A stretch of DNA of 64,000 nucleotides from Mesorhizobium sp. L-2-11 (GCF_016756595.1 NZ_AP023257.1:2248001-2312000); one strand, 5' to 3'. Shown: positions 52,612-62,203, counted from the first letter of the stretch. Numbers and translations: made by a program. Notes: generated by a model from the sequence alone, not told the origin.

Positions 52612-55524
52612 TCACGCAGCCTGGACCTGACAGAGCGTGGCCTTCGGCTCCTGCATGTTTGTCACGGGATCGTAACCGTAGGTGGTGATGGTGTTGGCGC
52701 TTTCGCCGAGGACGTAGGGATCCGTGCCCTCGGGATAGTTGCCCCGCAGGTCCTTGCCTTGGAACCAGCCGCCGAAATGGAACGGCATGAAGGCCACGCC
52801 CTTGCCGACACGCTCCGTCACCAAGGCCTTTACCCGGGCACGAGAATTGGTCTCGGCGCCGGTCACCCACACCCAGCCGCCATCGGAGATGCCGCGTTCG
52901 GCGGCATCGGCCGGGTTGATCTCCAGGAACATCTCCTGCTGCAACTCGGCGAGCCACCTGTTCGACCGCGTTTCCTCGCCGCCGCCCTCGTATTCGACAA
53001 GCCGGCCCGAGGTGAGGATCAACGGGAAATCCCTGGCGATGCCCTTTTCGATGGCCGCCTGCTGCACCGTGAAGCCCATGTTCGGCACCCGGAACTGCAT
53101 GGCATCGGGAAGGGTCGGATACTTTTCGACCAGGTCGACCCGGGCCGTATAGATCGGCTCGCGGTGGGTGGGGACGGGATCGGGCAGGTTCCACGCAACC
53201 GCGCGTGCCTTACCGTTGCCATAGGGATGGCACCCATGGCTGAGCACGACACGCTGGATGCCGCCGGAAAGATCGGTCGACCACGAGACCTTGTTGATGT
53301 CGCCGCCGATCTTCTCGATCATACTCAGTTCCTCCGGCATCAGATCGGCGTCCCAGCCGAGCTTCTTCAGGACGGCCATGGTGAATTCCGGATAGCCGTC
53401 GGTGAGCTCTGAGCCCTTGGTGTAAGATCCTTCCGCGAGAAGGGTCTTGCCATTCCGCTCTACGCCAAAGCGGGCGCGGAATGGGCTGCCGCCATCCATG
53501 ACGTGCAGACTCGGATTATAGAGGTTCGGGGTGCCGGGGTGGCGCAGTTCCGGCTTGCCCCAGCATGGCCACGGCAGGCCGTAATAGTCGCCGCCGACTT
53601 CAGGATCGTCCTTCGGCGCGCGCAAGGTCACCAGGTCGAACTTGTGCTGGTTCTTCATATGCGCTTTGAGACGCTCGGGGGACTGGCCGCAATAACCTGT
53701 CGACCAACCGCCGCGATTCATCTCGCGCAATATATCTTCGGGCACCGGCCGGTCACCTTCGACGGCGATGTTCTTGAACATCTGTTCGGCATAACCGAAC
53801 TTCTGCGCCATGCGGTAGACGACCTGATAGTCGTCCTTCTGCTCGAATGAAGGCGCGACGATCTGTTCGCCCCATTGTATCGAGCGGTTGGAGGCGACGC
53901 GCGAGCCCGATGTCTCGAACTGCGTGCATACCGGCAAAAGGTAGGTGTTTTCCGTGCGTCCCGCCTGGACGGCGAGCGCGGCCCAGGTGGTCGGATGCGG
54001 GTCGGCCACGACCAGAAGGTCGAGCTTTGCCAGCCCCTTCACGGATTCGGGGATACGCGTGATGCTGTTGCTTGCGTGTCCCTGGACGAACATGGCCCGC
54101 AGATTGTCCCTCTGCTCGATCTCGTCCTTCGGCAACAATGTCGCGTCGAACCAGCGCGTCAGCGGGATGCCGGGCGTTTCCATGATGTCCTTGGATTCGA
54201 ACCGCGACAGCAGGTCCTCATAACTGACCTCCCAGACCCGCGCCCAATGGTTCCATGCGCCTTCCGTCAGGCCGTAATAGAAGGGCAGGGTGACCACATC
54301 GAGCCCGATATCGGTCGCCCCCTGCACATTGTCGTGGCCGCGAAAGATGTTGGCGCCGGCGCCGGGCTTACCGATATTGCCGGTGGCAAGGCACAGGATG
54401 CAGCTTGCGCGCACATTGGCGGTGCCGACCGTGTGCTGCGTTTGCCCCATGCACCAGATCAGTGTGGCCGGCTTCTGCGTTGCGAACAGCTCGGCGACGC
54501 GTTTCAATTGTTCACCGGGCACGCCGGAAATGCGTTCGACCTCGTCAGGCGGGTATTTCTCCACCTCCTTGCGGACCTCGTCCATGCCGTAGACGCGCTG
54601 GGCGATGAACTCCTTGTCCTCCCAGCCGTTCTGGAAGATGTGCCAGAGCATGCCCCATAGAACCGCTATGTCGGTGCCCGGCCGCAGACGAACATACTCG
54701 GTCGCGTGAGCGGCGGTGCGGGTGAAGCGCGGATCAATGACGACGAAGTTGGCGTGGTTGAGCTCCTTGCCCTCCAGGAGGTGTTGCAAGGAGATGGGAT
54801 GCGCTTCCGCCGGATTGCCGCCCATGATGACCATGGTCTTTGAGTTGCGGATGTCATTGAAGGAGTTCGTCATCGCGCCGTAACCCCAGGTGTTGGCCAC
54901 GCCGGAGACGGTCGTCGAATGGCAGATACGCGCCTGGTGATCCTGATTGTTGGTTCCCCAGAAGGCGGCGAGCTTGCGGAACAGGTAAGTGCCTTCGTTG
55001 GAAAACTTGGCAGAGCCCATCCAATAGACGGAATCCGGGCCCGAGGCCTGGCGGATCTCCATCATCTTGTCGCCGATTCCATTGATCGCTTCGTCCCAGG
55101 AGATGCGCTCCCATCGGCCGCCGACGAGCTTCATCGGGTATTTCAGCCGGCGGTCGCTGTGTACGAGCTCGCGTACGCTTGCTCCCTTCGCGCAATGCGA
55201 GCCGCGGTTGATCGGGCTGTCCCACGAAGGCTCCTGACCGGTCCAAACTCCGTTCTGGACTTCGGCGGTAACGGTGCAGCCGACCGCGCAATGCGTGCAG
55301 ACGCTTTTTTTCAGTTCTATGGGCACGCCTGGCTGCGGCGGACTGATCGCCGCCGCCTTCTGAACAGTGCCGAGTTGGAACGACCCGAGTGCAGCCATTC
55401 CGCCGGCCGCGAGACCGGAACGGCGAAGGAAGGTTCGCCGGTCGATGGGAGCGGAGGCGACCGTACCCATCAGTGTGTGCAATCTTGTGCGGCTCGCCTG
55501 ACCGCTCTTGCGCTTGGTCAGCAT
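52612..55524 (-). CDS. fdoG: Formate dehydrogenase alpha subunit (molybdopterin, Cys type), Tat-exported
   Basis: 970 residues. A twin-arginine signal lies at residues 29-50 (DRRTFLRRSGLAAGGMAALG). The N-terminal [4Fe-4S] ligands are Cys76, Cys79, Cys83 and Cys111. The metal ligand in QARICHSTT is Cys201, in the place of selenocysteine in E. coli FdnG, followed by the essential His202. The frame has no internal TGA. The C-terminal dinucleotide-binding domain is present. It oxidises formate to CO2 in the periplasm. Joined to the beta gene by a 13-base gap. Confidence 0.95.
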   Translation of the reverse strand: MLTKRKSGQASRTRLHTLMGTVASAPIDRRTFLRRSGLAAGGMAALGSFQLGTVQKAAAISPPQPGVPIELKKSVCTHCAVGCTVTAEVQNGVWTGQEPSWDSPINRGSHCAKGASVRELVHSDRRLKYPMKLVGGRWERISWDEAINGIGDKMMEIRQASGPDSVYWMGSAKFSNEGTYLFRKLAAFWGTNNQDHQARICHSTTVSGVANTWGYGAMTNSFNDIRNSKTMVIMGGNPAEAHPISLQHLLEGKELNHANFVVIDPRFTRTAAHATEYVRLRPGTDIAVLWGMLWHIFQNGWEDKEFIAQRVYGMDEVRKEVEKYPPDEVERISGVPGEQLKRVAELFATQKPATLIWCMGQTQHTVGTANVRASCILCLATGNIGKPGAGANIFRGHDNVQGATDIGLDVVTLPFYYGLTEGAWNHWARVWEVSYEDLLSRFESKDIMETPGIPLTRWFDATLLPKDEIEQRDNLRAMFVQGHASNSITRIPESVKGLAKLDLLVVADPHPTTWAALAVQAGRTENTYLLPVCTQFETSGSRVASNRSIQWGEQIVAPSFEQKDDYQVVYRMAQKFGYAEQMFKNIAVEGDRPVPEDILREMNRGGWSTGYCGQSPERLKAHMKNQHKFDLVTLRAPKDDPEVGGDYYGLPWPCWGKPELRHPGTPNLYNPSLHVMDGGSPFRARFGVERNGKTLLAEGSYTKGSELTDGYPEFTMAVLKKLGWDADLMPEELSMIEKIGGDINKVSWSTDLSGGIQRVVLSHGCHPYGNGKARAVAWNLPDPVPTHREPIYTARVDLVEKYPTLPDAMQFRVPNMGFTVQQAAIEKGIARDFPLILTSGRLVEYEGGGEETRSNRWLAELQQEMFLEINPADAAERGISDGGWVWVTGAETNSRARVKALVTERVGKGVAFMPFHFGGWFQGKDLRGNYPEGTDPYVLGESANTITTYGYDPVTNMQEPKATLCQVQAA

Positions 55525-55531
55525 GGCGCCC

Positions 55532-55750
55532 TCATTTCTTCAACGTCTCATAACCGTTCACACGGTAGAATGCCTTGACGTGCTCGGTCTCGCGGTAGCG
55601 GGCCCTCGTCTCCTCCTCACCGGGATCGTAAGCTTGCGCTTCTCCTGGGGTGAGCGCCACGGCGGCGGCGGCCACGGCGGTGGTGGATGCGCCGCCGAAG
55701 GCGCGAAGGAAATTGCGGCGGTTCATTGCCGTCTGTTTGTTTTCCTGCAT
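55532..55750 (-). CDS. Small formate-dehydrogenase-associated Tat protein
   Basis: 72 residues with an unmistakable Tat signal (MNRRNFLRAFGGASTTAVAA) and a short mature tail ending HVKAFYRVNGYETLKK. It belongs to the family found just before alpha subunits of this type of formate dehydrogenase (formate_TAT). Only 7 bases separate it from the alpha gene. Its role is not established; escort or assembly at the membrane is usually suggested. Confidence 0.9.
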   Translation of the reverse strand: MQENKQTAMNRRNFLRAFGGASTTAVAAAAVALTPGEAQAYDPGEEETRARYRETEHVKAFYRVNGYETLKK

Positions 55751-55783
55751 CTGCCTTCCTCCCTATGCGTCGACGCGATCAGG

Positions 55784-56455
55784 TCACGAGCTTGGTCGCG
55801 CCTCCATGGCAAAACCTTCGGCTTCGATGTCGATGAAAATCCGCCCCAACGCGCCGACTGCCCGGTAAAACCTGGCCGAGGCGGCGTTTTCCAGATCGGC
55901 GAAAAAGCGGCTCGCCCAGGGCGCGATGTGACGTTCAAAGAAGTCCCGCTCCTCGCCGGCGGGAACCACGAAATGTTTGGCGGCAAAGCCGCTCATGATC
56001 TCGAATAGCGTGCCGAGATGATCCTCCGGGTCAAAATGACCGTCCGCGCGTTCAAGGCCGAGGCGCCTCATGTCCGCGCGCAGACGGGCAAGCGGCCGTT
56101 CGTTGAGGAAGCCGGTCAGGTAGTATGAGGCGTAGGGAAGGAGTTCGCCGCGCCCGACCCCGATGAAGAGCTCGAAATACTCGCGAGTGACGGCAACCGG
56201 AGAGGCCGAAGAAGCGGCTTGGCCGAGTGCGGCATGAGCCTTGCCTAGCGGGGTCTCGGCGTCGCCGCGCAACCCGGAAAGCCGCGCCATGAGGTTTGCA
56301 TCCGGAGCGGCCAGCAGAAGCGTGGCGAGCAGCGCATACTCATCCGCGCGTGCGCTGTTCACGTCGTCGACGTCAGCATCTTTTACGCCGGGAACCAGAG
56401 CGTCAGCTCCGCACGACGTGCCGATTGCCTCCTCCAGGCGCAAGTCTGGGTTCAT
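55784..56455 (-). CDS. TorD/DmsD-type chaperone for the formate dehydrogenase
   Basis: 223 residues, all-helical composition. Family features include RADEYALLATLLLAAPDANL, EYFELFIGVGRGELLPYASY, YLTGFLNERPLARLRADMRR and DHLGTLFEIMSGF. Such chaperones bind the Tat leader of a molybdoenzyme until the cofactor is inserted. It lies 33 bases ahead of the small Tat protein, so the client is almost certainly the alpha subunit of this operon. Confidence 0.9.
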   Translation of the reverse strand: MNPDLRLEEAIGTSCGADALVPGVKDADVDDVNSARADEYALLATLLLAAPDANLMARLSGLRGDAETPLGKAHAALGQAASSASPVAVTREYFELFIGVGRGELLPYASYYLTGFLNERPLARLRADMRRLGLERADGHFDPEDHLGTLFEIMSGFAAKHFVVPAGEERDFFERHIAPWASRFFADLENAASARFYRAVGALGRIFIDIEAEGFAMEARPSS

Positions 56456-56558
56456 CTACTGACCTCGACCGTGCCCCTCAACGAGTGGGTAAAGTGAATA
56501 CTAGTCCCCCGCCCGGCAATTGCAACAGCGACTGTGTCAAATTGGCCACAAATCCAGA

Positions 56559-57254
56559 TCAGCGCGGCATGGCGCCGCCATGGCGCCGCTGGCTATCGAT
56601 CGGCGATGATTCCGCGGCGCCGGCTCCTTCGTCACGGTCGGTGGCGGTGCCGGCGACGTCGGTCGAAGGGGATTGGGCGTTTGCCGGTTCGATCGAACTG
56701 TCGGGCGTGGTAGCCGACGAGCCGTCGGGTGCTGCGTTCGCGTCTTCGTCCGCCGTGACGGCGCTGGCCGCCGGCGCCTTCTCCGGCGCCTCCAAAGCCG
56801 CGGCCGCGCGTGCCGGATCGACCGGATTGCCGCCGCTCGACAGGAAATCCACGACAGGTTCGCTGGATGCTTTCAGGGGGCCGAACCCCGCCATCGAGCC
56901 TGGCTTATTGAAGTCCCAGGCATATTCGGAAGGCCCGATATAATCGCGGATTGCCGGATCGAGCGACCACATCTTGCGCAATGCGGCGCGCTTCAACATT
57001 TTGGGCACGCCTTTGCGCAAAAAGGCTGAAAGGTCGCTTTGGGCGGTCAAGTCCCCGATACGGGGGAGGGGCTCGGCAGGTTGGGCGCCCTCCGGCTCCG
57101 CAATTGCAGGTGCAAGCTGCTCGCCGATATCGGCTGGCACCGCATCTGCCTCAGGCGCAGGCTGACCCTTCTGCGGCCCCGCAGTCGAACTGTAACGCGC
57201 CGCCTGTTTCAGGCGCGACCAGCGGGCGAAGACATTGTCGCGTCCCGCGCTCAT
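56559..57254 (-). CDS. DUF3306 protein
   Basis: 231 residues. The conserved core is FARWSRLKQAARYSSTAGPQ, LPRIGDLTAQSDLSAFLRKG, VPKMLKRAALRKMWSLDPAI and DYIGPSEYAWDFNKPGSMAG. The C-terminal 80 residues are low-complexity (Ala, Asp, Ser) and likely disordered. DUF3306 occurs next to DUF3305 in formate dehydrogenase loci; the function is not known. It overlaps the DUF3305 gene by 4 bases. A 103-base gap separates it from the chaperone gene, where an internal promoter could lie. Confidence 0.9.
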   Translation of the reverse strand: MSAGRDNVFARWSRLKQAARYSSTAGPQKGQPAPEADAVPADIGEQLAPAIAEPEGAQPAEPLPRIGDLTAQSDLSAFLRKGVPKMLKRAALRKMWSLDPAIRDYIGPSEYAWDFNKPGSMAGFGPLKASSEPVVDFLSSGGNPVDPARAAAALEAPEKAPAASAVTADEDANAAPDGSSATTPDSSIEPANAQSPSTDVAGTATDRDEGAGAAESSPIDSQRRHGGAMPR

Positions 57255-57763
57255 TCGGCATCATCCATCGTTCCCGAACGAGGACCGCGCCTCGCCAGGG
57301 CATCTGCGTCCGCCCGATTGCGCTGGCGTTTGATGAAAGGACGCTCGACATGATGCTTCTCGACAAAGGCGGCCAGCCATTGCTGAAGCTCGATCGGCAT
57401 CGGCACGGCCTCGATGATGTCGGTGCCAACCTCCGTCCGCGATTCAGTTTCGTAAGGGTCGGCGGTCACCAGGTGCAGCGCAACCCCCGGTGGAGATTCA
57501 GTCGACCGGAGCGCGATCCAAAGGCTGGGCCGCCCCGAATGGAGGTTGTCCCGGTACATGCCCGTGTCGCACCCGAAGAGCTCAAGTTCGAAAGTTCCGG
57601 CATAAAAGCGCGTCAGCCCGTCGGTTTCGTGCAGCACCGTCCATGGCGCCGCGCTCGGCGCGCCCGGCAGCACGGACACAGGCATCCAGCCATGGTCGAC
57701 CCAGGGATTGTCCAGAGCCCGTCGCTCGACGATCACCCCGACTTCCCAAGTCTCCCGAACCAT
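57251..57763 (-). CDS. DUF3305 protein
   Basis: 170 residues. Characteristic pieces are VGVIVERRALDNPWVDHGWM, TDGLTRFYAGTFELELFGCD, and LRSTESPPGVALHLVTADPY with EVGTDIIEAVPMP. No signal or membrane segment. Always coupled with DUF3306, as here. Function unknown; the location implies maturation or tuning of the formate dehydrogenase. Confidence 0.9.
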   Translation of the reverse strand: MVRETWEVGVIVERRALDNPWVDHGWMPVSVLPGAPSAAPWTVLHETDGLTRFYAGTFELELFGCDTGMYRDNLHSGRPSLWIALRSTESPPGVALHLVTADPYETESRTEVGTDIIEAVPMPIELQQWLAAFVEKHHVERPFIKRQRNRADADALARRGPRSGTMDDAE

Positions 57764-57775
57764 GCGCAGTTCCTC

Positions 57776-58792
57776 CTAATTCACCGTCCCCGGGGCGCGA
57801 AACGGCAGGCCGGCGACGAGGTTCTGCGGCTTCATACGGATCGTTCGGTCGGGGGTCATGGCCATTATCAGCCAGACGGGCCTGGCGCCCACCTGCGGCA
57901 GTACTTCACCTGTGTCGGAGAAGGTGAGCCGGAACAGTGCAATGACGCGCTTTGCAGCCTCCGGGTCAAGTTCATTGCCGGCCCAGAGCGTATTGCCGAT
58001 GCGGGTCGCTTCGGCGTCGAGGCCGACGAACCAGGCCCAGTCATCGTCCTCGATCCGCTCCACCGGCTCGATCTCGACGTCCACCGCAACAAGATGGCGA
58101 ATCCAGATCTCCATTGCGGTGGCAAGGCCGCGCCGGGCCGGACTGCGCGCGTTGCCGAGCTTAAGCACCATATCGAAAGCGTCGCTCCTGGCGAAGTAAC
58201 GCTCGGAATTATTCTCGTCGAGTATCTCCAGTTCCGTGACAGCTGGGCCACCAAGCATGCCGAGGAGCGGCGAGGCATGGCGGTTCTGTTCATGCCGTTC
58301 AATGGTTTCGGCATCGGCGAGAAGCACAGCCCCCTCGTGAGACGTCACCCGTTGCGGCCGGTAAAACAGCTCCGCGGCTCGCACCACGCAGGCGTCGTGC
58401 TGACCATCCAGCGCATTGCGCAGGACGACCTGCGCAAGCTGGTTCATGAACAGCGGCGGGATATTTTCGGCCGAGCCGCGCGCCAGCGCGAGATATGCGG
58501 CCTCGAGTGAGGGGGCGTCCAGAACATGGTCGCGAAAGGCAATCATGAACTCCCAGTTCTCGCGCGCATCCGGGTCCGCCAAGGCGGCGATCTCCTGCTT
58601 TGCGACCGGCCGGCGCGGGTGATGCATCAAAAGTTCGTGATGCAGGCGCAACTCCGCCGGGCAGGCGGTCGCCGGGGGGAGAAGCTCTGGCCGCGCAAAA
58701 TACGCCTTCAGAAAGGAGTCGGTCACCAGCAGGCGCCCGGCCTCATCCCTGTCGAGAAGGTGATGACCTGACGAAACCCAGAAATCCTTCAC
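57776..58792 (-). CDS. DUF6352 protein
   Basis: 338 residues from a GTG at 58792 that overlaps the stop of the upstream gene by 4 bases (GTGA); this start gives the family's opening KDFWVSSGHHLLDRDEAGRL. Other conserved parts are TDSFLKAYFARPELLPP, LFMNQLAQVVLRNALDG, YFARSDAFDMVLKLGNARS and WAGNELDPEAAKRVIALFRL. Soluble and of unknown activity. It is known from the same accessory set as DUF3305, DUF3306 and DUF6505. Confidence 0.85.
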   Translation of the reverse strand: MKDFWVSSGHHLLDRDEAGRLLVTDSFLKAYFARPELLPPATACPAELRLHHELLMHHPRRPVAKQEIAALADPDARENWEFMIAFRDHVLDAPSLEAAYLALARGSAENIPPLFMNQLAQVVLRNALDGQHDACVVRAAELFYRPQRVTSHEGAVLLADAETIERHEQNRHASPLLGMLGGPAVTELEILDENNSERYFARSDAFDMVLKLGNARSPARRGLATAMEIWIRHLVAVDVEIEPVERIEDDDWAWFVGLDAEATRIGNTLWAGNELDPEAAKRVIALFRLTFSDTGEVLPQVGARPVWLIMAMTPDRTIRMKPQNLVAGLPFRAPGTVN

Positions 58793-59331
58793 TTCTGCCT
58801 CCCGGCCAATGCTAGGAGATCGAACTTTTCCGTCGACGCATCCTCGCCCTCGATTGCGACAAAGCGGAATGCCGTTGCCGGCTCCAGCCGGCTCGCCTTG
58901 CGGTGCAGGGTGCGAAAACACTCTCGGGTGCCGGCCTGTTCGCTGGTGCGGTTGACCCCGATCAGCGTGTTTGGCGGGTGGTCGCACAGCGATTGCGCGA
59001 ATTCTATCTCCTCTTCGGCGGCGGCGCGCGCCGTTTCAATGTCCGGCGCACCGCATCGCATCACAAGCTGCTCGGCCAGCCGATCGACGGCTGCCGCGCG
59101 ATCATGCGCGGTCGCGTTCGTGACCACGACGAGGGTGGACCAGCCGAAACTGTCAATGCCGAGGAACCCGGCGCGGAATGCCTGCCGTTGCTTGCCGGAA
59201 AGCCTGGCCACATCGGCGCCGAAGAATAGGAAGGTGCCGGTCACCGCCCACTCGCCCGGTTCTGCAGCGCGCGAATAGACAAACGTGTCCGATGGATCGA
59301 GGCGGATCGTTCGCGGCAGCTTCAAAGCCAT
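58789..59331 (-). CDS. DUF6505 protein
   Basis: 180 residues: KLPRTIRLDPSDTFVYSRAA, EWAVTGTFLFFGADVARLSG, and AFRAGFLGIDSFGWSTLVVV. Soluble, no known catalytic motif. It overlaps the ligase-like gene by 10 bases upstream and the DUF6352 gene by 4 bases downstream, so its production is tied to both. Confidence 0.85.
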   Translation of the reverse strand: MALKLPRTIRLDPSDTFVYSRAAEPGEWAVTGTFLFFGADVARLSGKQRQAFRAGFLGIDSFGWSTLVVVTNATAHDRAAAVDRLAEQLVMRCGAPDIETARAAAEEEIEFAQSLCDHPPNTLIGVNRTSEQAGTRECFRTLHRKASRLEPATAFRFVAIEGEDASTEKFDLLALAGRQK

Positions 59332-60071
59332 GGCGTGCCCGTCATCGGATCGAGCCAGGACGGCCTGGCAAGCGCCTCGGGCAGGCTTCTTCGCTCGCGA
59401 AGCCCGTGAGAGGCCGTGTGGGAAATCAGCAGATCGCCGTTGCCGGCAAGCTCTGCATGCTCATCGCCCTTTCGGGGCAGCCGGTCGAGCCAGCGGCTGG
59501 CGATCGAGCCGAAGCCGGTGTCGCTCCATTCGTGGAATGCGGCCATCAGATGGCGGGAGAAGCTCGCAACGATCTCACCGGCATCGAGCGCTACGAAGCC
59601 GAGTTCGTCAAGCGCGCCAAGCAGCGGACGCAGACCGGGCTCGCCCGCGCGGATGACGGCGGTGCGGATCATGCCGGAGAAGACGATCCAGTCGGGGATT
59701 TCGTTCTCCCGTGCCCCTTCCGGCCAGCCCAGGCGGGCGCCGCCGACGAGAACTCCGTCGACGCGAACAGTGTCGGGCCAGTCGAAGGTGATGGGCCGCG
59801 ACGGCGGAGCATGGACCGCAAGCGCATCGGCAAGTGCGTTCATGCCGGCATAGATCGCGCGACGCGCATTCTCCAGCGGCTCTTCAGGCTCAAGCACCAC
59901 TGCGAATTCGGCCAGATCGTAACGGCGCACCCAGGCAAGCGTGCCTGCGCCTTCGTTTGGCGCGATAGCGCAGGCGTGCGCAAAGGCGTCACCGGCCTCT
60001 CTCAGCGGCACGAGGCTGTAAGGCGGTGGCAGTTGGAGGTCGCTGACAGAGGGCCGCATAGGCCGATCCAT
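59322..60071 (-). CDS. Biotin/lipoate-protein-ligase-like protein
   Basis: 249 residues resembling the catalytic core of the biotin/lipoate ligase fold: LREAGDAFAHACAIAPNEGA at the start, TFDWPDTVRVDGVLVGGARL in the place of the substrate loop, and a C-terminal DUF4444-like part (SRWLDRLPRKGDEHAELAGN). The invariant ligase Lys in the RPxDIxVxGRKVAG-like loop is not evident here (VDGVLVGGARL), so transferase activity is doubtful. First gene of the minus-strand accessory operon. Confidence 0.8.
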   Translation of the reverse strand: MDRPMRPSVSDLQLPPPYSLVPLREAGDAFAHACAIAPNEGAGTLAWVRRYDLAEFAVVLEPEEPLENARRAIYAGMNALADALAVHAPPSRPITFDWPDTVRVDGVLVGGARLGWPEGARENEIPDWIVFSGMIRTAVIRAGEPGLRPLLGALDELGFVALDAGEIVASFSRHLMAAFHEWSDTGFGSIASRWLDRLPRKGDEHAELAGNGDLLISHTASHGLRERRSLPEALARPSWLDPMTGTPWL

Positions 60072-60074
60072 ATT

Positions 60075-60105
60075 TTGATGACGGCGACTGTAATGTCTTT
60101 ATAAT
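60075..60105 (+). promoter_or_regulatory. Candidate promoter for the ferredoxin gene
   Basis: TTGATG and TATAAT occur with a 19-base spacer in the divergent region between the ligase-like gene and the multi-cluster ferredoxin. The spacing is longer than ideal, so this is tentative. Confidence 0.35.
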
Positions 60106-60160
60106 ACTTCCAGGCAAGAGGCGCTACCGCGTGGACAAGCAAGATGCCACGGGAGTCGGA

Positions 60161-62200
60161 ATGAGCCTGGACAAACCACGCACGGTCCTGGTCTGCTCCT
60201 GCGAGCGGAGCATGCCACGCTTCGGCGCCAGCGTCGCCCGCGGATGCAAGGGCGCACGGGTCGAGGCGGGGGACCAGTTCTGCGGCGCGGAACTCGACCG
60301 GGTGCGCAGCGCCCTGGGCGGCGGCGAAGCAGTCACCATCAGCTGCACGCAACAGGCGCCGCTTTTCGGCGACCTCGCCGAGGAACTCGGTTTCGCAGGC
60401 GATCTGGTTTTCGCAAACATTCGCGAGACGGGCGGCTGGTCGCAGGATGCTGCTGCTGCCGGCCCGAAAGCGGCGGCTCTGCTCGCCATGGCGGCCGAAC
60501 CCGCTTCGCCACCCGCGCTGGTTACGCTTTCAAGCAATGGTGTCGTCCTGGTCTATGGCTGCGACGCGACGGCGATCGATGCGGGCCGGCAACTCGCCGA
60601 AAAGCTGGACGTCACTGTGTTGCTTAGCCGTCCGCGCGATATCGCGCCGCACCGGGTCTGGGATTTTCCCGTCATGCAGGGAACGATCCGGCAAGCGCGC
60701 GGCCATCTTGGCGCCTTCGAGCTGACAGTCGACGATTTCGCGGCGCCCATTCCATCTTCGCGCGATCGGCTTGGCTTCGGGATATCGCGGGATGGAGCGG
60801 TCTCGAACGCCGACATCATCCTTGATCTCTCCGGCGGGGCTCCGCTTTTTCCTGCTCATGAATTGCGCGACGGCTACGTGAAGGCCGATCCCGGCGATCG
60901 CGCCTCCGTTGCCGTTGCGATCGCAAGGGCAGCCGATTTGGTCGGCGAGTTCGACAAGCCGCGCTTCATCGATTTCTCCGCCGATCTGTGCGCCCATTCG
61001 AGATCGCGCATCACCGGCTGCACGCGGTGCCTCGACCTTTGCCCGACTGGGGCGATAGCGCCTGCCGGCAACCACGTCGCGATCGATGCGGAAGTATGCG
61101 CCGGCTGCGGCAGCTGCGCGGCGGCATGTCCTACGGGCGCTGCCGCCTACGCCGTGCCGGATGCCGAGTCGCTGCTTCGGCGGCTGCGGACGCTTCTTGT
61201 CACCTATCGTGAGGCGGGCGGCCTGGATGCGATTGTGCTTTTCCATGATCTCGGCCATGGCGAGCCGCTGATCGACGCACTTGCCCGGTTCGGCGCGGGT
61301 CTCCCCGCAAATGTCCTGCCGGTCGCGGTGAACGAGATAACCCAGTTAGGGGTCGAGGCGTGGACCGCGCCGGTCGCCTGGGGCGCTTGCGCCGTAAGGG
61401 CGCTGTCGTCGGCCAAGCCAAGGCATGAGCTTACCGGAATTGCCGCAAACATCGCAATCGCCAACCTTTTGAGCCGGTCTCTCGGTTATGGCGCGGAGGT
61501 TTGCGGATTGATCGAAGCGGACGACCCCGACATCCTCGCCTCGGCCCTCGACCTGATTACTCCAGGCGCTGCGTCAAGGCGCCCGGCGGCATTCCTGCCG
61601 CTCGGCAAGAAGCGCAGCTTGCTGACGAGCACCATGCTCGAGCTACATCGAGCCGCGCCGACGCCAGTCGACCGCGTGGCGTTGCCTGCTGCAGCTCCGT
61701 TCGGCGGCCTGGACGTCAATGTCGACGGCTGCACGCTCTGCCTGTCCTGTGTATCGGCCTGTCCAACCGGGGCGCTTTCCGACAGCGAGCAGCAGCCGGC
61801 CTTGTATTTTTCCGAGAGCGCCTGCGTGCAGTGCGGCCTTTGCGCCGCGACCTGCCCGGAAAAGGTCATCACCTTGACGCCGCAGGTGGATTTCCAGGCA
61901 TGGGGCGCTCGCAGCCGGGTCGTGAAGCAAGAGCAGCCGTACAACTGCATCCGCTGCGCAAAGCCGTTCGGCACAAGGAGTACTGTCGAGCGGATCGTCG
62001 CCAAGCTCGAAGGCAAACACTGGATGTTTGCAGGCGAGAACGCACGGCGGCTCGACCTTGTACGGATGTGCGACAATTGCCGCGTCGATGCGGCCATGAC
62101 TGAGGGCTTCGATCCTTATGCAGGCCCTGGTCGCTCGCCGCCGCGAACCACTGAAGACTATCTGCGGGAGCGCAAGGCCTCGAGCGACAAGGCGGTCTGA
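60161..62200 (+). CDS. Multi-cluster 4Fe-4S ferredoxin-like protein
   Basis: 679 residues from the ATG at 60161 (GGGAG six bases upstream); an in-frame GTG at 60131 is the alternative. Two double-cluster ferredoxin modules are visible. One near residues 280-340 has GCTRCLDLCPTGAIAPAG and CAGCGSCAAACPTGAAAY; the other near 525-580 has CTLCLSCVSACPTGALSD and CVQCGLCAATCPEKVITL. The N-terminal part has paired Cys (LVCSCERSMPRFG) like heterodisulfide-reductase-type proteins. It is probably a cytoplasmic electron carrier for cofactor maturation of the formate dehydrogenase, a role inferred from position only. Confidence 0.85.
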   Translation: MSLDKPRTVLVCSCERSMPRFGASVARGCKGARVEAGDQFCGAELDRVRSALGGGEAVTISCTQQAPLFGDLAEELGFAGDLVFANIRETGGWSQDAAAAGPKAAALLAMAAEPASPPALVTLSSNGVVLVYGCDATAIDAGRQLAEKLDVTVLLSRPRDIAPHRVWDFPVMQGTIRQARGHLGAFELTVDDFAAPIPSSRDRLGFGISRDGAVSNADIILDLSGGAPLFPAHELRDGYVKADPGDRASVAVAIARAADLVGEFDKPRFIDFSADLCAHSRSRITGCTRCLDLCPTGAIAPAGNHVAIDAEVCAGCGSCAAACPTGAAAYAVPDAESLLRRLRTLLVTYREAGGLDAIVLFHDLGHGEPLIDALARFGAGLPANVLPVAVNEITQLGVEAWTAPVAWGACAVRALSSAKPRHELTGIAANIAIANLLSRSLGYGAEVCGLIEADDPDILASALDLITPGAASRRPAAFLPLGKKRSLLTSTMLELHRAAPTPVDRVALPAAAPFGGLDVNVDGCTLCLSCVSACPTGALSDSEQQPALYFSESACVQCGLCAATCPEKVITLTPQVDFQAWGARSRVVKQEQPYNCIRCAKPFGTRSTVERIVAKLEGKHWMFAGENARRLDLVRMCDNCRVDAAMTEGFDPYAGPGRSPPRTTEDYLRERKASSDKAV

Positions 62201-62203
62201 GCC

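Noticed and set aside
52612..55524. Selenocysteine formate dehydrogenase
   Set aside because: The metal-ligand position is a normal Cys codon (QARICHSTT) and there is no in-frame TGA, so no selenocysteine machinery is needed.
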